Positions 6,139-14,093 of a stretch of DNA of 64,000 nt are shown in pieces. The notes under the pieces were generated by a model. That model was given only the letters and a program-made list of their open reading frames with translations, did not search any database and had not been told where the DNA came from. Position numbers and translations under genes: made by a program. Source of the DNA: an uncultured Mediterraneibacter sp. GTDB taxonomy: Bacteria > Bacillota > Clostridia > Lachnospirales > Lachnospiraceae. The DNA is taken from positions 62,001 through 126,000 of the forward strand of contig CAKRDD010000006.1 in assembly GCA_934309345.1 (NCBI GenBank). Direction: 5' to 3'. How positions within the stretch are numbered: position 1 is the first letter of the stretch; each line of letters opens with the position of its first letter.

Positions 6139-8208
6139 TTATAATGTTTCAAGGCAATCATTTATCAAAGCCTGAACTTTATCAACAGATTGTTTCATAT
6201 AATGTAAATCATCTTTTAAGTAGGCCTGCTGGCGGCGGATAGCGGCTTCAAGTCTTCTGATCTCAAGATCAAGAGAACCTGGGATTGCCATCTGATCCAG
6301 TTCTTTCAGACGCTGGACAAGGCCGTAGAGGTTCTCATGGTGAAGAATGCGTTCGGCACCCCACATCAGACGATCCTTTGGCTGATGTAAAATATATTCC
6401 GTAAAGTGATAATAGACTTCTTCATCGAATAAAAATGCGTAACAGTTATTATCAACTTCATAGAGTGCTTCCAGCGCAGCTGTAATGTTCTGACTTTCCA
6501 GTGCATGGACTGCCTGCTCCAGATGACAGAGATTCTGACTGGCAGCAACATGAGGGAAGCAGACTGCGTCCTGCCAGTCAAGGCGGACGAAGTAGTCCTG
6601 CATCTTCCGGAAAATGTGCAACAGCTTAGAAGAGAGCGCAGGTATTGACGGGAAATCAGCAGAGACAGTATGGTTGTTGATCTCCTGAATCTTTTCATAT
6701 AATAAATCGGCAGATTCACATACCTTTGAAATACTTTCCAGAAGCGCCGGAATTTCTTCTAATAATTCAGCCGGGGCATTGGACTGTGCGGCAAGACAGT
6801 CCGCAACAGAACTTTTCATTGCCAGAAAATGTCTGGAAAAGTCAAGTGGCGGAAGTGTCAGCTGATCCAGTGTAACTAAAAGTCTTGTATAGAGCTCGTG
6901 ATGGAAACGGTAAACTGCTTCCTGATAGAACTCTTCATTATCATACTGGGAATGGTAATGCGTTTCCATAAACGGTCCTGCGCTGAAATCATTTACGGTA
7001 GAGGGAATACCGGAGATAGCAATGGAAAAATCATCCGACCATGTCTCGATCGGAGCAAGTACTGTCAGCCCATCAGGGTAAGCCTCCTTCGGAACAATTA
7101 TATTTTCGCAAAAATGTTTCAGAAAATCAGCATACTCATAAGTAGAGCGGATTGCATCCTGTGTATTATGGGCGTGAGCCGGGAGTTCAAAGTTGAGATC
7201 GGCGATCACGCGGCCCTGCCATTCCGGGTGAACACGGAATACCTGGTTCCAGGCTCCGGTAGACCAGTCGAATTTAGAATCGCAGACACCCCATTCTTCA
7301 GCAGCAAGGGCACATACAGCAATTGTATAGCGAGGCTGATAGCCACTGTCAATCAAAGCTTTTACGATTCCAAAAGTCATGGAGACTGCACAATTGTCAT
7401 CCTGGAATCCGTCAAAATAGGAATCGTAGTGTGCGGAAAGCAGAATCATCCGGTCGTCCCCTTCAGAAGCGGCAGTTCCCGGAAGATATCCGGTAATGTT
7501 ATAAGCCGGGCGGTTGCGCTCAACCCAGGAAGAGGCATCAAGTTCAACTGCAACAGAGGACGGATGAGATACTGCAGGATCTTCGGGACAGAGAAGTTCT
7601 TTTAAATAAGAAGCATCTTGTCTTGATAAGGAAAATGCAGGAGCATATTCCGGTCCGGCAATATCCTGAGCATTGAGTGCCCGCGGATCAATCTCAGCAT
7701 AGCCCTGTGTCTGGACAGCAATCAGTCCGACAGCCCCTTTCAAATATGCCTGATAGACCGGATAGTTGATCCACCATTCATCACGCTGGTTGATATCAGC
7801 AAGAACAAGCTTACCACGGACATTGAGTCCTTCATAGTCAGATGCGGTTCCGCGACCGACATAGACAAGATCATAAGTCTCGAATCCATCCGTTTCAAAA
7901 TTCGTCTGATAAGCTCCCATCTGACAGGTATGCAGTTCTCCGTGCTGATCCTGGAAACGAAGTACAGCACGTTCAAAAGTCCAGGAATCTAGCCAGAATT
8001 CATCTTTCGTTACATTCTGAAGTCCGATGCGTTTCATTTCTTCATATAAAAAATCCCCTGTCTTATGTTCCGCATCAGAACCGGCAGTTCGGAAACCGAG
8101 TACCGGATTGGTTTTGTGAGTCTCCATCTGTTTTGCCAGCTGATAAGAGTAAGCAATGTCTAGATGTGAAATGCATTCGTTGATTCTGTTTTCTGTCTTT
8201 GATTCCAT
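6139..8208 (-). CDS. M28-family zinc peptidase with PA domain
   Basis: A 689-residue protein of the M28 aminopeptidase/carboxypeptidase fold. Residues 110-230 resemble a protease-associated (PA) insert (LVYVGRG ... VRGKLVLADI ... GLIAVQ). The di-zinc site is complete: H260 in SAHYDSYFDG, D270/D271, E304-E305 in AAEEWG, D337 in IADLNFE and a His in THYHSQYD near 417-419. The last 250 residues are helical and unassigned. There is no signal peptide, so it is probably cytoplasmic and may process imported peptides. The GNAT gene follows 23 bp downstream on the same strand. The exact specificity is unknown. Confidence 0.88.
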   Translation of the reverse strand: MESKTENRINECISHLDIAYSYQLAKQMETHKTNPVLGFRTAGSDAEHKTGDFLYEEMKRIGLQNVTKDEFWLDSWTFERAVLRFQDQHGELHTCQMGAYQTNFETDGFETYDLVYVGRGTASDYEGLNVRGKLVLADINQRDEWWINYPVYQAYLKGAVGLIAVQTQGYAEIDPRALNAQDIAGPEYAPAFSLSRQDASYLKELLCPEDPAVSHPSSVAVELDASSWVERNRPAYNITGYLPGTAASEGDDRMILLSAHYDSYFDGFQDDNCAVSMTFGIVKALIDSGYQPRYTIAVCALAAEEWGVCDSKFDWSTGAWNQVFRVHPEWQGRVIADLNFELPAHAHNTQDAIRSTYEYADFLKHFCENIIVPKEAYPDGLTVLAPIETWSDDFSIAISGIPSTVNDFSAGPFMETHYHSQYDNEEFYQEAVYRFHHELYTRLLVTLDQLTLPPLDFSRHFLAMKSSVADCLAAQSNAPAELLEEIPALLESISKVCESADLLYEKIQEINNHTVSADFPSIPALSSKLLHIFRKMQDYFVRLDWQDAVCFPHVAASQNLCHLEQAVHALESQNITAALEALYEVDNNCYAFLFDEEVYYHFTEYILHQPKDRLMWGAERILHHENLYGLVQRLKELDQMAIPGSLDLEIRRLEAAIRRQQAYLKDDLHYMKQSVDKVQALINDCLETL

Positions 8209-8382
8209 TTATATCACCTCTGAAAGTCTGAACCTGTTGTATATGTCTGAGATACTGCCATGGCAGTAACAATGTTATTCTGCGCTTATTTTAGCACTGT
8301 GTGGTAAGTGTGGCAAGAGCGGAACTCTCTAAATAAGATATGTACTATTGTGAAAATGTAACAAAAACGTATGGAAACGATT

Positions 8383-8406
8383 ACATTGTTATGAAATAAA
8401 CAATGT
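8383..8406. promoter_or_regulatory. Inverted repeat in the 8209-8557 divergent intergenic region
   Basis: ACATTGTT and AACAATGT, 8-bp arms separated by 8 bases, lie midway between the M28 peptidase (minus) and the small secreted protein gene (plus). It could be an operator. The rest of the 350-bp gap is AT-rich and shows no other feature that I can support. Confidence 0.3.
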
Positions 8407-8557
8407 TTGTAAACGAAATCAATGACAAAACAATAAAAATCAGAAAAAATTGAGTGAATCTGTCTCTAGAAAAAGAAATCTTTGAATGCTATTCTGTTAG
8501 TGTAAAAAAAGAAAATAAGAATAGAATTTTTAAAGAGAGTCTATAGGAGGCAGGGGA

Positions 8558-8959
8558 ATGAGAAGAATTTTACAGAATCTGATCATCGCATTTACAGTTA
8601 TATTTTTGTTTACGGGTATGGTTTTATATAATAAATCAGAATATGTAGAGGCAAGCGGACAGTATACAAGCAACATAACACTTCATAACACATCACCACT
8701 TGAACTGGAAAATGTTCAGGTGAAGTTCAACGGAGCAGAGACAGTAACAATCGGGGCAATGCAGTCCGGAGAGAAAAGAGTGATTGAGATTCCGGAAGAA
8801 GCAAAACCGGCAGTTACAGTCCAGGTGAGCGGAACATCTGATCTGTCCGGAAAATTCGCCGGATATTTCAGTGGAAGAATTACTGATGGAACAGAAGCTA
8901 CGATTTATATGGAAGAAGATTTGACACTGGGAGTTTCATCGAATGTGATGGATGATTGA
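8558..8959 (+). CDS. Small secreted or membrane-anchored protein, unknown function
   Basis: 133 residues. A basic MRR start and a hydrophobic stretch at 8-27 form a signal peptide or anchor. The remaining 100 residues are Thr/Val/Gly-rich, alternate as expected for a beta-sandwich (ITLHNTSPLELENVQVKFNG), and have no Cys. A strong AGGAGG lies before the ATG and a clear terminator follows at 9014. It is a monocistronic gene. I do not recognise the family; an envelope-facing beta domain is the most that the sequence supports. Confidence 0.75.
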   Translation: MRRILQNLIIAFTVIFLFTGMVLYNKSEYVEASGQYTSNITLHNTSPLELENVQVKFNGAETVTIGAMQSGEKRVIEIPEEAKPAVTVQVSGTSDLSGKFAGYFSGRITDGTEATIYMEEDLTLGVSSNVMDD

Positions 8960-9013
8960 AGAGAACAAGACTTATAAATTTCATAAAAATTCAAAGTCTT
9001 TCATAATATGAAG

Positions 9014-9054
9014 AGAGTGGACAACAGAAATTAGTTTTGCTGTCCACTCTTTTT
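9014..9054 (+). terminator. Rho-independent terminator
   Basis: AGAGTGGACA and TGTCCACTCT arms around a short loop, followed by TTTTT. It ends the transcript of the small secreted protein. Confidence 0.85.
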
Positions 9055-9115
9055 ATGCTATTATAGGAAAGAAATGACAGTTACAACTATTTTATAATAG
9101 GAAAGGATATTGATA

Positions 9116-9706
9116 ATGAATAAGAAAATCATTCTTGCATCAGCATCTCCGCGCAGACGAGAGTTGCTTGCGCAAATCGGTTTAGAATTTGAGGTAAAGG
9201 TAAGTAACAAAGAGGAAGTCTATACAAGTACAAAACCACAGAAGATTGTAGAAGAACTTGCATTGATGAAAGCAGAAAATGTTGCATCTGATCTTCAGGC
9301 AGAGGGTGTAGAATTGGAAAATACAATTGTGATCGGAGCAGATACAATCGTTGTACGTGACGATGAAATCCTTGGCAAGCCAAAGGATGAAGATCATGCA
9401 TATGAGATACTTCTAAGTCTTCAGGGGAGAGCCCATGAAGTTTATACAGGTGTTGCAATTCTTTCCTATAATAATGCGGGAGAGAAAGAAGTCATTAACC
9501 ATGCGGTAGAGACAAAGGTTCATGTGAATGAGATGAGCGAAGAAGAAATCCGTGCGTATATCGCAACCGGAGATCCGATGGATAAGGCGGGAGCTTATGG
9601 AATCCAGGGAAGCTTTGCGGCGTATATAGATGGAATCGAAGGAGACTACTATAATGTGGTCGGACTGCCGGTATCATATGTGTACCAGCAATTGAAAAAA
9701 TGCTAA
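9116..9706 (+). CDS. maf: Maf-family nucleotide pyrophosphatase
   Basis: 196 residues, full length for Maf proteins. The opening KKIILASASPRRRELLAQIGLEF carries the SxSPRR signature; GADTIVVRDDEILGKPKD, LSLQGRAHEVYTGV and DKAGAYGIQG are the other conserved blocks. Maf enzymes hydrolyse dTTP/UTP or modified nucleotides to the monophosphate and affect septum formation and mutagenesis. AGGAAAGGA lies eight bases before the ATG at 9116; a TTG six bases further upstream is in frame but sits too close to that ribosome site. The toxin-like locus begins immediately after the stop codon. Confidence 0.92.
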   Translation: MNKKIILASASPRRRELLAQIGLEFEVKVSNKEEVYTSTKPQKIVEELALMKAENVASDLQAEGVELENTIVIGADTIVVRDDEILGKPKDEDHAYEILLSLQGRAHEVYTGVAILSYNNAGEKEVINHAVETKVHVNEMSEEEIRAYIATGDPMDKAGAYGIQGSFAAYIDGIEGDYYNVVGLPVSYVYQQLKKC

Positions 9707-9713
9707 ACATATA

Positions 9714-9742
9714 TTGTTACATTTGTAATCATATGGTATAAT
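9714..9742 (+). promoter_or_regulatory. Promoter of the small toxin-like gene
   Basis: TTGTTA at 9714-9719, a 17-base spacer, and TATAAT at 9737-9742 with an extended -10 TG at 9734. Transcription would start near 9749. It overlaps the end of maf, so the small gene is an independent unit. Confidence 0.8.
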
Positions 9743-9788
9743 ACATACGTTGTCGCTCCTAATCTGGCAACAGAAAGGGGGTGTGAAT

Positions 9789-9884
9789 ATGTCGGTATTT
9801 ATCTCTTTTCTTGTTTCCGTCGCAGCAAGTGTAGTTGGCTACTATGTTTGCAAATGGCTAGACGGAGATAACAGCGACAATTAG
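9789..9884 (+). CDS. 31-residue hydrophobic peptide, putative type I toxin
   Basis: The peptide is MSVFISFLVSVAASVV (one membrane helix) followed by GYYVCKWLDGDNSDN. A single hydrophobic span with a short charged tail is the shape of Fst/TxpA/BsrG-type toxins, which insert in the membrane. GAAAGGGGG lies before the ATG. In the mRNA, TTGTCGCT in the 5' leader (9750-9757) is complementary to AGCGACAA near the stop codon (9873-9880), a long-range pairing typical of translation-inactive type I toxin mRNAs. The gene ends at a perfect 13-bp terminator stem, and a convergent small RNA promoter lies beyond it. Toxicity is inferred from architecture, not from a recognised family. Confidence 0.7.
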   Translation: MSVFISFLVSVAASVVGYYVCKWLDGDNSDN

Positions 9885-9909
9885 CCTGAATGGATGCTCA
9901 ACCATCAAA

Positions 9910-9991
9910 AAAGAGAAGACCCCTCATGAGTTGGCGGCTCATGAGGGGTCATTTTTGTGTGAATATGTCATATTCATCTCTTTCCTTAGCT
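9910..9991 (-). ncRNA. Predicted antisense antitoxin RNA (RNA II-like)
   Basis: A minus-strand promoter (-35 TTGTTT at 10026-10021, 17-base spacer, -10 TATAGT at 10003-9998) would start an RNA of about 80 nt that ends at the shared bidirectional stem 9918-9950, followed on this strand by TTCTCTTTTTT. The DNA at 9956-9986 (GTGTGAATATGTC then ATCTCTTTCCTT) is a diverged copy of 9781-9812, the toxin ribosome-site and start-codon region. The minus RNA is therefore complementary in trans to the toxin start as well as to the terminator. This is the layout of the par/Fst antitoxin RNA. No expression data are available. Confidence 0.6.
9918..9955. terminator. Bidirectional terminator between toxin-like gene and antisense RNA
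   Basis: GACCCCTCATGAG pairs perfectly with CTCATGAGGGGTC around the loop TTGGCGG. A T-run follows on the plus strand (ATTTTT) and on the minus strand (TTCTCTTTTTT). Confidence 0.92.
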
Positions 9992-9997
9992 ACAATC

Positions 9998-10026
9998 ACT
10001 ATAGCACATAATCGTAGCTTAAACAA
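9998..10026 (-). promoter_or_regulatory. Promoter of the predicted antisense RNA
   Basis: On the minus strand, TTGTTT, 17 bases, then TATAGT. It points at the shared terminator. The rest of 10030-10410 is AT-rich and shows no gene. Confidence 0.6.
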
Positions 10027-10412
10027 GTATATGTTGAAAAATAAAATTTTATTTATCACATCTAATTGTTGCTCAAAAGTGAGTGTTTTCTTTTGGAAAA
10101 CAAAATCGTAACAAAACTGTAACATCTGATTTGCTATTATTATGAAAAGCTGGCGCAAAAATGAGAAAAACTTATTATTAATATACAAAATAAGACGAAA
10201 TGTCTAGGAAAAAATTTTTGAATCGTACAAATGTATAGAAATAAAAACAATTTCTTTGTGAAAAATGCGCATGAAAATAGAGCGGATTCTAAAATGAGTA
10301 AGAAAAACGATTGAAAAAGTGATAAAAAATAGACAAAATGTAGAATAAAAAAAGAGCAAATTGAAATAAAAAAAGCGGATTTTTTATGAATTTAACTTAT
10401 TGAAGTGGAACG

Positions 10413-10441
10413 TTGACAAAGAGAAATCATGGGAGTAATAT
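10413..10441 (+). promoter_or_regulatory. Promoter of the F-type ATP synthase operon
   Basis: TTGACA at 10413-10418, 17-base spacer, TAATAT at 10436-10441. The transcript would begin near 10448. Confidence 0.75.
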
Positions 10442-10587
10442 TTAGTCAACTTTTCGGAGAACATGACGTTTTAATGCGATTGTAAGCAGTAACATATGCC
10501 ATGCTGTATACGAAAAGTGACAAAATACAGCAATATACATTAGGTAGAAAGGGAGGGAGCAATACGGGAAATCTGGCAGACAATCTT

Positions 10588-11247
10588 ATGGAAGAACTGA
10601 ATTGTGAGACAGTGTTCACACTTCCGGTTCTTGGCGGGATCAATGAATCTGTAGTAGTTACCTGGATCATCATGGCAGTGCTTGTGATAGCATCCATTAT
10701 CCTGGTAAGAAACTTAAAGGTTGAGAATCCCGGAAAAGTGCAGTTGGCTCTCGAAGCCGGTATCGGCGCTGCTGAGGACTTCTTTGTTGGAGTGCTTGGC
10801 AAAGAGAACAAGGGCTATGTACCGTATCTGATTACGGTTTTGTTATATCTCGCTTGTTCAAACACAATTGCACCATTGTTTGGCTTTAAGCCTCCGACGA
10901 AAGATCTGAACGTGACGGCTGCCCTGGCAATCATGAGTATGTGTCTCATTGAATTTTCAGGTATCCGCAAGAATGGATTTGGACATTGGGCGAAGCATTT
11001 CGCACAGCCGATTCCAATTGTAGCGCCGATCATGATTCTGGAAATCGTCATCCGGCCGTTGTCGCTTTGTATGCGACTCTTTGGTAACATGCTGGCAGGA
11101 TTCGTAGTCATGGAACTTTTGAAAGCAATCGTTCCACTGATCATTCCGATTCCAATCAGTTTTTACTTTGATATTTTCGACGGTCTACTTCAGGCATACG
11201 TATTTGTATTCCTGACATCTCTGTTTATGAATGAAGAGATGGAGTAA
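10588..11247 (+). CDS. atpB: F-type ATP synthase subunit a
   Basis: The stator-side membrane subunit that lets ions onto the c-ring. About 219 residues with five to six membrane helices. The conserved helix IRPLSLCMRLFGNMLAGFVVM near residues 150-170 carries the essential Arg in 'RLFGNM', and the end LLQAYVFVFLTSLFM is typical. The start is uncertain. The frame is open back to an ATG at 10501, but family members begin near MEELNCETVF, so I use 10588. A strong GGGAGGGAG at 10551-10559 has no ATG, GTG or TTG at normal distance in frame. First gene of atpBEFHAGDC; no atpI precedes it. Confidence 0.9.
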   Translation: MEELNCETVFTLPVLGGINESVVVTWIIMAVLVIASIILVRNLKVENPGKVQLALEAGIGAAEDFFVGVLGKENKGYVPYLITVLLYLACSNTIAPLFGFKPPTKDLNVTAALAIMSMCLIEFSGIRKNGFGHWAKHFAQPIPIVAPIMILEIVIRPLSLCMRLFGNMLAGFVVMELLKAIVPLIIPIPISFYFDIFDGLLQAYVFVFLTSLFMNEEME

Positions 11248-11289
11248 GAACTTAACACATTCTATTGAAAAGAAAAGGAGATTAAAATT

Positions 11290-11514
11290 ATGTCAACACT
11301 TATTGCTATTGGAGCAGCTATCGCAGTATTCACAGGTATTGGAGCAGGTATCGGTATCGGACATGCAACAGGTAAAGCAGTAGAAGCTATCGCAAGACAG
11401 CCAGAAGCAGAAAGCAAGATCAGTAAAAACCTTATCCTTGGATGTGCTCTTGCCGAGGCAACAGCGATCTACGGTTTCATCATTGGTATCCTGATCATCT
11501 TCTTCCTGAAATAA
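11290..11514 (+). CDS. atpE: F-type ATP synthase subunit c (rotor ring)
   Basis: A 74-residue hairpin of two membrane helices joined by the polar loop ARQPEAESK. The ion-binding carboxylate is E56 in CALAEATAIYG. At the positions of the Gln and Ser that coordinate sodium in Ilyobacter-type rings, this protein has Ile23 and Ala57, and the Pro of the first helix is Ala. That favours a proton-driven ring. AAAGGAG lies before the ATG. Second gene of the operon. Confidence 0.95.
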   Translation: MSTLIAIGAAIAVFTGIGAGIGIGHATGKAVEAIARQPEAESKISKNLILGCALAEATAIYGFIIGILIIFFLK

Positions 11515-11575
11515 GAGATAAAAAGAATCTTATGAAAATGATGGAAGCAGATAACAGGAAAGGCAGGTGTAAAAG

Positions 11576-12061
11576 GTGCTTCAGTTAAATATGAACCTTG
11601 TCTATACCATTATCAACCTTATTGTTCTCTTCCTCCTGTTGAGACATTTTCTGATCAAACCGGTGAGTGATATCATGGAGAAGCGCAGACAGATGATCGC
11701 AGATGGTCTTCAGAGTGCACAGGATGCACAGAATGATGCGCAGAAGATGAAACAGGAATATGAAGATGCTTTAAAGGGAGCGAAGCTTGAATCAGCAGCG
11801 ATTGTTGATAAGGCACGCTCAGAGGCTAAGACAGAGTATGACCGCATCGTAAGTGAAGCAGGAAGCAAGGCCGGAGATCTTCTGGAAGCTGCAAAAGAGA
11901 ATGTACGTATTGAACGTGAGAAGACAATGAAAGATCTTCAGACTCAGATTGCAGGACTGGCTATGGCATCCGCTGAGAAGATCGTGGGCGACAAAGAGCA
12001 GAACATATATGACCAGTTTTTGGGAGAAGTAGGTGGGACAGATGAAGACACAGACAAGTAA
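11576..12061 (+). CDS. atpF: F-type ATP synthase subunit b (peripheral stalk)
   Basis: 161 residues with one N-terminal membrane helix (residues 6-26) and then a long Ala/Glu/Lys-rich coiled coil (from MEKRRQMIADGLQSAQ on) that forms the stator stalk. It starts at GTG 11576 (M-L-Q-L-N-M); AGGCAGGTG provides the ribosome site. Its end overlaps atpH, as is usual for coupled stator subunits. Confidence 0.93.
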   Translation: MLQLNMNLVYTIINLIVLFLLLRHFLIKPVSDIMEKRRQMIADGLQSAQDAQNDAQKMKQEYEDALKGAKLESAAIVDKARSEAKTEYDRIVSEAGSKAGDLLEAAKENVRIEREKTMKDLQTQIAGLAMASAEKIVGDKEQNIYDQFLGEVGGTDEDTDK

Positions 12062-12578
12062 AAGTCAGATTTACTGCCCGATGGCAGCAATCAGATATGC
12101 ACGTGTTCTGTATGAAGTAGGTGTCCCAAAAGAAGCTGTACAGAAAACACGTGAGATTTTTGAGGAAGTACCGCAGCTTCACGAGATTTTCGCGAATCCT
12201 ACCATTGAACTTCAGAAAAAAATGAATGTGGTAGACAGAGTATTTCCAAAGGAGATTAGAAATTTCCTTAAAGTAGCGTGCAGATATCAGAGAATGAATC
12301 TGATCGAAGATATCTTCACAGCATATGACAGATACTGTGATGAACAGAATCAGGTTCTGAACGCAGTTCTGACATGTATTCAGCCTCCGACGGAGGAACA
12401 GAAAAAAGGAATGGAGGCGTTCCTTTGCAAGAAATATGGCGCAAAACGTGCTAAAATCGAAGTTCGCCAGGACAAAGCACTGCTTGGAGGATTCATTCTC
12501 CGCGTTGGCAGTGATGAGTATGACTGGAGTATGAAAGGACGCCTGAACAGATTAGAACAAAGATTGACCTGGAGGTGA
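12042..12578 (+). CDS. atpH: F-type ATP synthase subunit delta
   Basis: About 178 residues, OSCP/delta fold: an N-terminal helical domain (MAAIRYARVLYEVGV) and the C-terminal block KAKIEVRQDKALLGGFILRVGSDEYDWSMKGRLNRL, which is characteristic. It joins the b-stalk to the top of F1. It starts at ATG 12042 inside the end of atpF after GAGAAGTAGGTGG; a GTG nine bases upstream is possible. Its stop overlaps the first GTG of atpA. Confidence 0.92.
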   Translation: MKTQTSKSQIYCPMAAIRYARVLYEVGVPKEAVQKTREIFEEVPQLHEIFANPTIELQKKMNVVDRVFPKEIRNFLKVACRYQRMNLIEDIFTAYDRYCDEQNQVLNAVLTCIQPPTEEQKKGMEAFLCKKYGAKRAKIEVRQDKALLGGFILRVGSDEYDWSMKGRLNRLEQRLTWR

Positions 12579-12583
12579 ACAAG

Positions 12584-14092
12584 GTGAGTTCAATCAATTC
12601 AGATGAAATTATTTCTATCCTGAAAGAAGAAATAGAGAATTTTGATACAATGAGTAAGGACAGTGAAGTAGGTACTGTTGTTACTGTCGGCGATGGTATC
12701 GCCACAATCTACGGGATTGATCACGCCATGTACGGGGAAATCGTTACTTTTGAGAACGGCCTTAAGGGAATGGTACAGGATATTCGTAAGAACGAGATCG
12801 GATGTATCCTTCTTGGAAGCGACACAGGAATCCGTGAAGGCACAAAGGTAGCCCGTACAGGAAAGAAAGCAGGCGTTCCGGTTGGAGACGCTTATGTAGG
12901 AAGAGTTGTCAACGCCCTTGGTGAGGCGATTGACGGAAAAGGTGAGATCAAATCTGATGACTATCGCCCAATCGAGAATGAGGCACCTGGAATTGTTGAT
13001 CGTAAGTCAGTAAGCGTTCCGCTTGAGACAGGTATCCTTTCCATTGATGCAATGTTCCCAATCGGCCGTGGACAGCGTGAGCTGATCATCGGAGACCGTC
13101 AGACAGGAAAGACATCCATCGCACTGGATACGATCCTGAATCAGAAAGGTAAAGATGTGATCTGTGTCTATGTTGCAATCGGACAGAAAGCATCTACAGT
13201 AGCCAAAGTTGTTAATACATTACAGACACACGGAGCAATGGATTATACGATCATCGTATCCTCAACAGCAAGTGACTGTGCTCCGCTTCAGTATATTGCA
13301 CCATATGCAGGAACTGCTATGGCTGAGTATTTTATGCACAAGGGAAAAGATGCACTGATCATTTATGATGATCTTTCCAAGCATGCGGTTGCATACCGTG
13401 CACTTTCTCTTCTGCTTGGACGTTCCCCGGGACGTGAGGCATATCCTGGAGATGTATTCTATCTGCATTCAAGACTTCTGGAGAGATCCAGTCGTTTAAG
13501 TGATGAGATGGGCGGAGGTTCTATCACAGCACTTCCGATCATTGAGACACAGGCAGGAGATGTATCAGCATATATTCCGACAAATGTTATTTCCATCACA
13601 GACGGACAGATCTTCCTGGAGAGTGGACTTTTCGCATCAGGAATGAGACCGGCGGTCAACGTTGGACTTTCTGTATCCCGTGTTGGTGGTGCGGCTCAGG
13701 CGAAAGCAATGAAGAAAGCATCCGGAAGTATCCGTATCGATCTGGCACAGTATCGTGAGATGGAAGTATTCACACAGTTCAGTTCAGATCTTGATGCAGC
13801 TACGAAGGAAGAACTGGAATATGGAAGTGGTCTGATGGAACTTCTGAAACAGCCACTGTACCATCCACTTTCCCTGCATGAGAAAGTAATCACACTGTGT
13901 GCAGCAACACATAAAGTACTCTTAGGTGTTGAGAAGACAAAGATCAAACAGTTCCAGTATGATATGCTTCAGATGTTCGAGACAGAGCATCCGGAGATCG
14001 GTCAGGAGATCGAAGAAAAGAAAGCCCTGACAGAGGAACTGATCGACAAGATCGTAGAGACAGCGAAGGAATTCAAGAAGAGCAGGTGTTAA
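12584..14092 (+). CDS. atpA: F-type ATP synthase subunit alpha
   Basis: About 502 residues, the non-catalytic nucleotide-binding subunit of F1. The P-loop is GDRQTGKTS near residue 170, followed by VYVAIGQKASTVAKVVNTL and the family signature near PAVNVGLSVSRVGG. GGAGG at 12571-12575 fits the GTG at 12584 best (eight-base spacing); the in-frame GTG at 12575 is inside that ribosome site. One base separates it from atpG. Confidence 0.96.
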   Translation: MSSINSDEIISILKEEIENFDTMSKDSEVGTVVTVGDGIATIYGIDHAMYGEIVTFENGLKGMVQDIRKNEIGCILLGSDTGIREGTKVARTGKKAGVPVGDAYVGRVVNALGEAIDGKGEIKSDDYRPIENEAPGIVDRKSVSVPLETGILSIDAMFPIGRGQRELIIGDRQTGKTSIALDTILNQKGKDVICVYVAIGQKASTVAKVVNTLQTHGAMDYTIIVSSTASDCAPLQYIAPYAGTAMAEYFMHKGKDALIIYDDLSKHAVAYRALSLLLGRSPGREAYPGDVFYLHSRLLERSSRLSDEMGGGSITALPIIETQAGDVSAYIPTNVISITDGQIFLESGLFASGMRPAVNVGLSVSRVGGAAQAKAMKKASGSIRIDLAQYREMEVFTQFSSDLDAATKEELEYGSGLMELLKQPLYHPLSLHEKVITLCAATHKVLLGVEKTKIKQFQYDMLQMFETEHPEIGQEIEEKKALTEELIDKIVETAKEFKKSRC

Positions 14093-14093
14093 T

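Larger units (their letters stand above)
9781..9986 (+). repeat. Direct repeats shared by toxin leader and antitoxin region
   Basis: Copy A at 9781-9812 covers the toxin start codon; copy B at 9956-9986 lies beyond the terminator. The first 13 bases, GTGTGAATATGTC, are identical and the following 18 are about 80% alike. Confidence 0.75.

Noticed and set aside
10030..10410. Replication origin or other special AT-rich site
   Set aside because: No DnaA-box cluster or iterons are visible; it appears to be an ordinary AT-rich spacer before the atp promoter.
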